Source: Butyrivibrio sp. (lineage in GTDB: Bacteria; Bacillota_A; Clostridia; Lachnospirales; Lachnospiraceae). Taken from it: DNA of 57,106 bases. The notes beneath the pieces were generated by a model. It was not told the DNA's origin. It saw only the letters and a program-made list of their open reading frames with translations, and did not search any database. The stretch is from positions 1 through 57,106 of the forward strand of contig NZ_JAILQF010000261.1 in NCBI RefSeq assembly GCF_024699075.1, read 5' to 3'. Below are positions 1-5,076 of the stretch, in pieces (the stretch's first letter is position 1; each line of letters starts with the position of its first letter). The translations under genes and the position numbers were made by a program.

Positions 1-278
1 TCTTCCTGTACCGATCCTTCTGTACTATTGTCTACAGCTACTTCTGTTTCACCATTCTGACCTTCCGAAGCATTATCCTGGTTTTCTGATTCATTCTCGA
101 GAACCATTCCTACTTCCTCAGCTCCCTCCTGAGTTGTAGCTGAAGCATCCTGATTTAAAGAGTATATCGTAGTAAGACCAACAAGTATCGCAAGTACTAC
201 AACAACAGAAATCCACTTCTGATATCGTTTTCGCTTGCTCAAATACTCTCTTATACGATTTTCACCTTTTCTTTGCAT
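1..278 (-). CDS. N-terminus of a secreted surface protein (partial)
   Basis: The gene runs off the left edge; only 92 codons are visible. The protein opens with the basic segment MQRKGENRIREYLSKRKR, followed by one hydrophobic segment (about residues 22-41), then an acidic low-complexity stretch rich in E, N, Q, S and T (about 43-92). This basic-hydrophobic start resembles, from memory, the N-termini of large Cna-B/SpaA-type surface proteins of Lachnospiraceae; the acidic linker is typical just outside the membrane. The ATG is preceded by GAGGAAAC at a suitable distance. It lies 86 bp downstream of signal peptidase I on the same strand, so the two may be co-expressed. No functional domain is visible, so the role beyond export is unknown. 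Confidence 0.7.
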   Translation of the reverse strand, partial: MQRKGENRIREYLSKRKRYQKWISVVVVLAILVGLTTIYSLNQDASATTQEGAEEVGMVLENESENQDNASEGQNGETEVAVDNSTEGSVQE

Positions 279-319
279 CCTTGTTTCCTCTTAATATTAC
301 TTCCCTATAAAACTGCCTA

Positions 320-335
320 TTTTTGCGCGCAAAAA
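320..335. repeat. Perfect 16-bp palindrome between lepB and the surface-protein gene
   Basis: TTTTTGCGCGCAAAAA is a perfect palindrome in the 86-bp gap after lepB. It could be a weak bidirectional terminator or a protein site. A related GCGCGCAAAAAAT string occurs near 42564 beside the purB terminator. Confidence 0.4.
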
Positions 336-364
336 ATACACATATCACTAATCACCTGATCCGA

Positions 365-982
365 TCAGTTATTAGTAATTATTCCAAATTCACTAAATGG
401 GTAAATTCTGAAAAAAACATGACCGATAAGCTGTTCTTTAGAAATACATCCCACTTCATTCTTACGACTGTCTATGGATACACTTCTGTTATCCCCTAAC
501 ACGAAATATCTATTTTCCGGAACCTGATAAGGAAATTCTATATCAGTAGGTTCCAGACTTTTTTCTGTAAGATATGGTTCATCCAAAGCCAAACCATTTA
601 CAGTAACATTGCCGTCTGCGTCTATATTGATCCAGTCTCCGGGAGAACCAATAACTCTTTTGATAAGCACTTTGTTGTTATAATAAAAAGCCACAAGCTC
701 ACCTGGTTCAAATTTCTCAGTTTCAACCGCAACAACTATCTGTCCTGTCTCAAGCGTTGGAGACATAGAGTCTCCTGAAATCTTATGTACTTTGATAAAA
801 AAGCTCGCTATAAGAACAGAAAAAGCTGCAACTGCAATAAGAATACCTATTGTCTTTGCAAAAGTCTTCTTATACTCATCTTTACGCTTTTCGCGATCAA
901 GTGCTTTCCTAAGCTGCTCGGTAGATGGCTTTTCATACTTTAATTCAGTTTCTTTTCCATTTATAGGCTTCTTACTTCTCAC
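365..982 (-). CDS. lepB: Signal peptidase I
   Basis: Membrane-bound type I signal peptidase that cleaves signal peptides of exported proteins at the outer face of the membrane. The 205-aa protein has a basic cytoplasmic N-terminus (1-40), one transmembrane segment (about 44-63) and the S26 peptidase domain. The catalytic serine lies in SGDSMSP (S72) and the general-base lysine in VLIKRVIG (K108); the conserved LGDNR box (about 162-166) is present. Its length fits single-TM Gram-positive enzymes. The frame opens with GTG at 982 and no strong ribosome site is visible, so the exact start is uncertain. It is 39 bp behind a coiled-coil gene and precedes a surface-protein gene. The active-site signature is complete, so activity is likely. 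Confidence 0.95.
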   Translation of the reverse strand: MRSKKPINGKETELKYEKPSTEQLRKALDREKRKDEYKKTFAKTIGILIAVAAFSVLIASFFIKVHKISGDSMSPTLETGQIVVAVETEKFEPGELVAFYYNNKVLIKRVIGSPGDWINIDADGNVTVNGLALDEPYLTEKSLEPTDIEFPYQVPENRYFVLGDNRSVSIDSRKNEVGCISKEQLIGHVFFRIYPFSEFGIITNN

Positions 983-1021
983 TGATATAAACCATCCCTG
1001 TATATATCCATTAAATGAATG

Positions 1022-1747
1022 TTACATTTCGTCAGACTTTTTGGTCTTTGCTGTCCTTGTCTTTGTTGTTTTACCCTTTGTCTTACCCGAATTTTTAGAT
1101 ACCTTTTCTGTAGTATTAGAAGCACCAACATCCGCCATTAGTTCTGGATGTTTATAAACATACTCAGCCTTTTTTAAAAGCTCAGCACATTTGCGCCTCG
1201 TTTCATCTTCCATGGTCTTACATTTTTCTGATGACTTCTTTTCCTGAAGATCAATTCTGGCTTTAGCAGCCTTCATATCTTTTTGAAGATCTTCATATTC
1301 TGAAGTTATCTGTTTTTTGATAAGTTCCACGTACATGTCAGCAGATTCCTGAGCTGCTTCCATTACATTACCAAGTCTTGTAGCTGCATCTGCAAGTGTA
1401 CCGGAATTGTTTATCTTATGAAGAGCCATATCAACTTCATCCTTCATGGCCATCTTCTCACGATCAAGTCGTGCTTTAAGACCTTCGATATCTTTATCAA
1501 ATTTTGCCTGCTGCACAGCTTTTTGCTCTGCAAATTTCTGACGCATCTCATTTCTTTCAGCATCAAATTTATGAAGCAGCTCTTCTCGCTCATCAGATGC
1601 CTGCTGTAAGATGATCTCCTTTTCTTTATTAAACTGTTCCTGCATCTCTTTCTCATGTGAAAGTGCAGCTTCAGCTTCTTCGGAGAACTTAAGCATCATT
1701 TCTAAAAGCTGGGCTCTGCTAAGCTTTTTCAGATCTAATTCTGCCAT
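1022..1747 (-). CDS. Coiled-coil protein with lysine/threonine-rich tail, function unknown
   Basis: A 241-aa cytoplasmic protein beginning MAELDLKKLSRAQLLEMML. Residues about 20-185 are almost entirely charged heptad-like sequence (E/K/Q-rich with regular hydrophobics), predicting a long coiled coil. The last 30 residues are a basic K/T-rich tail that could bind nucleic acid or acidic polymers. I chose the ATG at 1747 rather than the upstream ATG at 1774 because GTGAGG sits 7-8 bases before it and the LKKLSRAQLLE opening recurs in related Lachnospiraceae proteins (recollection). It is first in a same-strand set with lepB (39 bp gap) and the surface protein, suggesting a cell-envelope link. 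No signal peptide or catalytic motif is seen. Confidence 0.7.
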   Translation of the reverse strand: MAELDLKKLSRAQLLEMMLKFSEEAEAALSHEKEMQEQFNKEKEIILQQASDEREELLHKFDAERNEMRQKFAEQKAVQQAKFDKDIEGLKARLDREKMAMKDEVDMALHKINNSGTLADAATRLGNVMEAAQESADMYVELIKKQITSEYEDLQKDMKAAKARIDLQEKKSSEKCKTMEDETRRKCAELLKKAEYVYKHPELMADVGASNTTEKVSKNSGKTKGKTTKTRTAKTKKSDEM

Positions 1748-2333
1748 AATTAACCTCACGTCTCCTGACTGCATAAAGAGACTTATGGTTCAACATTGGT
1801 GTGCCAATATAACACCAATTCAGTCACTTAACCTTTATTTACTAATAAAGATATTCAGATTTGAAAATATTAAGTTTTCAAGATCATCACATTTCTCATT
1901 GTTTTTGAGAAAACACATTGTTTCTCTGATATATCATGATAATGTTATATCAGTCTAAAAACAATATGGATTTTAAACAAATAAAATACGTAATTGCGTT
2001 TTTTATTAACGAAAATGTTATTATGTGGAAACTAATGATGTCGGCGGCGTTTCCGATCTTGATGTATTTAAGAATTATTATGCTATGCCTAATCTTACGC
2101 CGTATAAAAGTGCACTCAAAATGTTTTTTTGATTATAGCATATACACGAAAAGTTTCCATAATATTTACAATCATAAAATGACAAATTTTTGAAATGAAT
2201 TTTGGTCATTTTGTCAGTTTCCGCATAAACACTGGCTTTTATCCAAATTCATTTTTCTATTAATCCATGTAAAATATTCACAAAAAAGACTTTAGGCACA
2301 AAAACTCTTCCTGATAAAAAAGTGCACAAAGAA
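1748..2333. other. AT-rich intergenic region with small dyads
   Basis: No convincing gene lies in these 586 bases: open frames here lack ribosome sites and have AT-driven composition. Visible structures are an 8-bp inverted repeat ATTGGTGT/ACACCAAT (1795-1802 and 1812-1819) just upstream of the coiled-coil gene, a plausible operator, and AAAATGAC/GTCATTTT (2176-2183 and 2205-2212). The right end is the terminator of the tRNA-Leu pair. Confidence 0.5.
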
Positions 2334-2363
2334 AAAGAGCATCGATTAAAATCGATGCTCTTT
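2334..2363 (-). terminator. Intrinsic terminator of the tRNA-Leu pair
   Basis: Perfect 13-bp stem AAAGAGCATCGAT/ATCGATGCTCTTT with a 4-base loop, followed on the minus strand by a T-rich run. It begins 3 bases after the tRNA-Leu 3' end. A near-copy follows the other Leu(AAG) gene. Confidence 0.9.
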
Positions 2364-2365
2364 AG

Positions 2366-2450
2366 TGCGGGAAAAGGGACTTGAACCCTCACGACCTAAG
2401 CGGTCACAAGATCCTTAGTCTTGCTCGTCTGCCAATTCCGACATTCCCGC
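2366..2450 (-). tRNA. tRNA-Leu(AAG), copy 1
   Basis: An 85-nt class II tRNA: 7-bp acceptor GCGGGAA/TTCCCGC with A73, long variable arm (ACCGCTTAGGT), T-loop TTCAAGT. The anticodon stem CAAGA/TCTTG encloses loop CTAAGGA, so the anticodon is AAG (decodes CUU; with inosine at position 34 also CUC and CUA). CCA is not encoded. It is 42 bp downstream of tRNA-Leu(CAG) without its own promoter, so the pair is probably one transcript. A34 is unusual in bacteria outside Arg(ACG). Confidence 0.93.
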
Positions 2451-2492
2451 AGACCCTTATTAAGTTTGTCGCATGTCCTATAAGTAAGACAG

Positions 2493-2575
2493 TGCAGGAA
2501 AAGGGACTTGAACCCTCATGATATTGCTATCACATGGACCTGAACCATGCGCGTCTGCCATTCCGCCATTCCTGC
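2493..2575 (-). tRNA. tRNA-Leu(CAG)
   Basis: An 83-nt class II tRNA with acceptor GCAGGAA/TTCCTGC and A73. The anticodon stem CATGG/CCATG encloses loop TTCAGGT, giving anticodon CAG (CUG codons). CCA is not encoded. It has a near-consensus promoter 57 bp upstream and is first of a two-tRNA transcript ending at the terminator at 2334. Confidence 0.93.
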
Positions 2576-2631
2576 ATGTAGCATAAGCTCTACGCTTTAG
2601 TCCCTCGCGTTCTCTGCACGCGACATGTATT

Positions 2632-2660
2632 ATATTATCCTTTTGCCAGTTATCTGTCAA
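2632..2660 (-). promoter_or_regulatory. Promoter for the tRNA-Leu(CAG)-Leu(AAG) transcript
   Basis: On the minus strand: -35 TTGACA (2655-2660), exact 17-bp spacer, -10 TAATAT (2632-2637). Sequence around it closely resembles the promoter of the second Leu(AAG) gene, suggesting duplication of a promoter-tRNA unit. Confidence 0.9.
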
Positions 2661-2750
2661 CACTTTTTTTATTTAATTTTAAAAATATTGTCTAATAAGG
2701 TCAAAATCTATTTGAACTTTACAAAAACCAGTAATAGGATTTAAAACACA

Positions 2751-2778
2751 AAAGAGCATCGATAAATCGATGCTCTTT
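2751..2778 (-). terminator. Intrinsic terminator of tRNA-Leu(AAG) copy 2
   Basis: Inverted repeat AAAGAGCATCGAT/ATCGATGCTCTTT with a very short loop, followed on the minus strand by TTGTGTTTT. It starts 4 bases after the tRNA and shares its stem with the terminator at 2334. Confidence 0.85.
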
Positions 2779-2781
2779 ACG

Positions 2782-2866
2782 TGCGGGAAAAGGGACTTGA
2801 ACCCTCACGACCTAAGCGGTCACAAGATCCTTAGTCTTGCTCGTCTGCCAATTCCGACATTCCCGC
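2782..2866 (-). tRNA. tRNA-Leu(AAG), copy 2
   Basis: Identical in sequence over its length to the copy at 2366-2450, including anticodon loop CTAAGGA (anticodon AAG) and A73, with no encoded CCA. It has its own promoter and terminator. Two identical copies make a sequencing error in the anticodon unlikely. Confidence 0.93.
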
Positions 2867-2921
2867 AAACCTCTATTCTTCTCGTCGCATGTGATTCTTA
2901 CTCGCTGCACGCGACTGTTTT

Positions 2922-2950
2922 ATATTATCCTTTTGATTCAATTATGTCAA
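2922..2950 (-). promoter_or_regulatory. Promoter for tRNA-Leu(AAG) copy 2
   Basis: Minus strand: -35 TTGACA (2945-2950), 17-bp spacer, -10 TAATAT (2922-2927), about 55 bp ahead of the mature tRNA 5' end. Same arrangement as the promoter at 2632. Confidence 0.9.
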
Positions 2951-3116
2951 CACTTTTTTTGATTTTTTTCATAAAATCGTTTAATCGTAATACTATTGCC
3001 AATATATCATCGCTTTTAATAATTCTGTCTACAGTTGTTTCAATGCGTCACAAAACTCTCTGTAAAAGAGTGTTTCTGTGGTTTTCTATCAATTAGCCAT
3101 GCTTTTAAAGCTTCAC

Positions 3117-3911
3117 TTAAAAAGCCATAAGTTCCAGAAGCTTCCTGTTAAAACTATTATTCTTCATAATCTGGACATCATAATCGCATTCTGTATCTAA
3201 GCTGACTTCTCCGCATACATCGATACCAAGTACTCTTTTAGAAGAAAGTATCTTTTGTATTATATGAAGAAGTGTATCCGTGTCCATAATACCCTGATCC
3301 CAGTTAGTCATTAGCTGGTCCTTATTAAGCACATCTTTATCAATAGAAATATAAACAGGAAGATCATCTGATAATTCCTGTAATATCATATCAGCCATAT
3401 CTCCATTACAAGATATATCTGAACAAGCTTTTGTACCATTATAAATATGTTTTTCTGACACGAGTGTTACTTTTTTACTATCCTCTTTGCTGATTTCATC
3501 AAAAAGTTTTTGATCAACACCAACAGCAATGACTTTTCTGACACAAGTGTTATTATCCAGAACCTTTTTTACCCAACTCCCACACGAAAGAATGTCTCCA
3601 AACATAGACTCTTTCATATCAGGATGATTATCCAGATAGATCAGATGAAAATCTTCTTTAATATATGAAGTAAAAATATAAGACATATAATGATAATTGC
3701 CATTATCAATAAAATGAATACCATTAAGTGGAACATTATTATGAACTATAAGACTTCTTATACTATTTTCGCCTTCATCATCACAAAAACAATCTGTTCC
3801 ATCAATATTTCTACATTCAATAAAGCGAGGATTATCTATATCTTTATAGAAATCCTCGCTTTCATATACACCTGTGAAGTTAAATAGTGTAACATCCTTT
3901 AAATTTTTCAT
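3117..3911 (-). CDS. Arginase/agmatinase-fold (ureohydrolase-like) protein
   Basis: A 264-aa soluble protein with the metal-site pattern of the ureohydrolase family: a histidine in GNYHYMS, the D-x-H-x-D box in LDNHPDM, and S-x-D-x-D in YISIDKDVLN. These are the usual ligands of the two-Mn centre of arginase, agmatinase and formimidoylglutamase. The substrate cannot be read from sequence: the canonical GGDHS and the following DP are altered (NWDQG follows instead), and it is shorter than typical arginases (about 300 aa). I chose the ATG at 3911, 4 bases after the mecA stop, with GAAGG upstream; an ATG at 3935 inside the end of mecA is less likely. It is therefore the second gene of a mecA operon and may share its heat-shock control. 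Confidence 0.8.
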   Translation of the reverse strand: MKNLKDVTLFNFTGVYESEDFYKDIDNPRFIECRNIDGTDCFCDDEGENSIRSLIVHNNVPLNGIHFIDNGNYHYMSYIFTSYIKEDFHLIYLDNHPDMKESMFGDILSCGSWVKKVLDNNTCVRKVIAVGVDQKLFDEISKEDSKKVTLVSEKHIYNGTKACSDISCNGDMADMILQELSDDLPVYISIDKDVLNKDQLMTNWDQGIMDTDTLLHIIQKILSSKRVLGIDVCGEVSLDTECDYDVQIMKNNSFNRKLLELMAF

Positions 3912-3915
3912 GTTA

Positions 3916-4719
3916 TCATTTACCTTCAGTATCAAGTTCTGTCAAATGTGCTATTGCATCCTTGGCTATGATACATTCCGCAGTCTCAATAAGATGCAAT
4001 TCTTCAGGAGAATTTACACTCAAAGCTTTTGCATACTCAATTCCTGCTTTGCGAAGCTCATATACTACAGCTTCACTATCAGTATGAAGTCCCATCATCA
4101 GATAGTATTTTCCTTCATCCTTATAAAGACCTGAATCAACTATAGGCATTGCTGATGCAATCTTTGCAAATCTTATAACACTGTCAAGATTATCAAATTC
4201 GCCCATATAACGCTGATAATCAAGTGCAGGCTTTGAAACCACACTGGCCTTTTGTATTTCTTCAAGGGCGCTTATAAGTTTATGTCCTTCTTCGCTCTCC
4301 TCAAGATACATGCGGCCTACCATATTATTCATTCCTTCTACAAGCTTATTGAGTGCATCGCTCTTGTCTTTGCCTTTTTCAGCCTTTACAGCATCTATCT
4401 TATCCTGTGTAAGATAATCAAGTATTCCATGAGCAATATTACGAAGACGATCTGCTGAACTCTGAATATCATCATTGTCCATCTTGACCGCATATATACG
4501 CACACTTCCGTCTGCCATAATATTCCTGCTCATCATCATTACTTCATTCTCAGGATCATATGACAACTGCTGCCCAACTTCCTGGTTGAGCTGCGTCATA
4601 AAAGGAATGCTCTTTTCTTCTCCATGCAACAGAGCTTCAGGTGTAAGTCCGATTTCATGAAGTTCCTGAGCAGCAATGCTGCACTGCACAGTCTTTTCAC
4701 TGATTTTAATAATTACCAT
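3916..4719 (-). CDS. mecA: MecA-family adaptor protein for ClpC
   Basis: A 267-aa cytoplasmic protein resembling MecA/YpbH adaptors, which bring substrates to the ClpC unfoldase and promote its assembly. Residues 1-80 match the N-terminal substrate-binding half (VQCSIAAQELHEIGLTPEAL, then an acidic/aromatic stretch); a charged linker follows (about 100-150); the C-terminal half (about 180-260) has the ClpC-binding pattern including YYLMMGLHTDSEAV. It is longer than B. subtilis MecA (218 aa), mostly in the linker. The ATG has GGAG upstream. The promoter is overlapped by a CIRCE operator, so HrcA probably represses it. An arginase-fold gene follows. Identification rests on pattern similarity; a divergent adaptor paralogue is possible. 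Confidence 0.75.
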   Translation of the reverse strand: MVIIKISEKTVQCSIAAQELHEIGLTPEALLHGEEKSIPFMTQLNQEVGQQLSYDPENEVMMMSRNIMADGSVRIYAVKMDNDDIQSSADRLRNIAHGILDYLTQDKIDAVKAEKGKDKSDALNKLVEGMNNMVGRMYLEESEEGHKLISALEEIQKASVVSKPALDYQRYMGEFDNLDSVIRFAKIASAMPIVDSGLYKDEGKYYLMMGLHTDSEAVVYELRKAGIEYAKALSVNSPEELHLIETAECIIAKDAIAHLTELDTEGK

Positions 4720-4746
4720 CCTGCCTCACTCCTCTCAATTAAGTAT

Positions 4747-4774
4747 ATTATATATCAAAAATTAGCACTGTCCA
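4747..4774 (-). promoter_or_regulatory. mecA promoter
   Basis: Minus strand: -35 TGGACA (4769-4774), 16-bp spacer, -10 TATAAT (4747-4752). The -35 box lies inside the CIRCE element, so HrcA binding should block RNA polymerase directly. Confidence 0.7.
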
Positions 4775-4788
4775 GCTGAGAGTGCTAA
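4762..4788. promoter_or_regulatory. CIRCE operator (HrcA site) at mecA
   Basis: TTAGCACTG-N9-GAGTGCTAA: one base from the canonical TTAGCACTC-N9-GAGTGCTAA, with the exact 9-9-9 geometry. It starts 42 bases upstream of the mecA ATG and overlaps the mecA -35 box. A tRNA-Pro promoter reads away from it 40 bp further right. CIRCE is the binding site of the heat-shock repressor HrcA. Confidence 0.9.
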
Positions 4789-4828
4789 AACTTTTATAAA
4801 TAATATTGTAATTTTTTAAAATTGGGTG

Positions 4829-4857
4829 TTGCCATTCCCAAAACCATGTTATATAAT
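4829..4857 (+). promoter_or_regulatory. tRNA-Pro promoter
   Basis: -35 TTGCCA (4829-4834), 17-bp spacer, consensus -10 TATAAT (4852-4857), 11 bp before the tRNA 5' end. Confidence 0.9.
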
Positions 4858-4868
4858 AGCACTTGTGC

Positions 4869-4942
4869 CGGGGTGTAGCGCAGTTGGCTAGCGCGCTACT
4901 TTAGGGAAGTAGAGGTCGCAAGTTCAAGTCTTGTCACTCCGA
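4869..4942 (+). tRNA. tRNA-Pro(AGG)
   Basis: A 74-nt tRNA with acceptor CGGGGTG/CACTCCG (one G-U pair), C1-G72 and A73 as usual for tRNA-Pro, and T-arm GCAAG-TTCAAGT-CTTGT. The anticodon stem CTACT/AGTAG encloses loop TTAGGGA, so the anticodon is AGG (CCU; with inosine also CCC and CCA). CCA is not encoded. An A34 proline tRNA is unusual for a bacterium and parallels the two Leu(AAG) genes nearby. Confidence 0.93.
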
Positions 4943-4947
4943 CTATA

Positions 4948-4978
4948 AAGGAATGTTGATTTCAACATTCCTTTTTTT
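4948..4978 (+). terminator. Intrinsic terminator of tRNA-Pro
   Basis: 12-bp stem AAGGAATGTTGA/TCAACATTCCTT followed by a T run, 5 bases after the tRNA. Confidence 0.92.
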
Positions 4979-5076
4979 ATTGTTCTTTTTTAAGATTAGT
5001 TACATATCATTTCAATCTGACATATGCTATCATTTTAATTGCACTAATTATAAATACGAACAATCATGGAGATTAT

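Noticed and set aside
1936..2193. An 85-codon open frame on the plus strand
   Set aside because: No ribosome site, AT-driven composition and no recognisable similarity; it lies in an AT-rich spacer.
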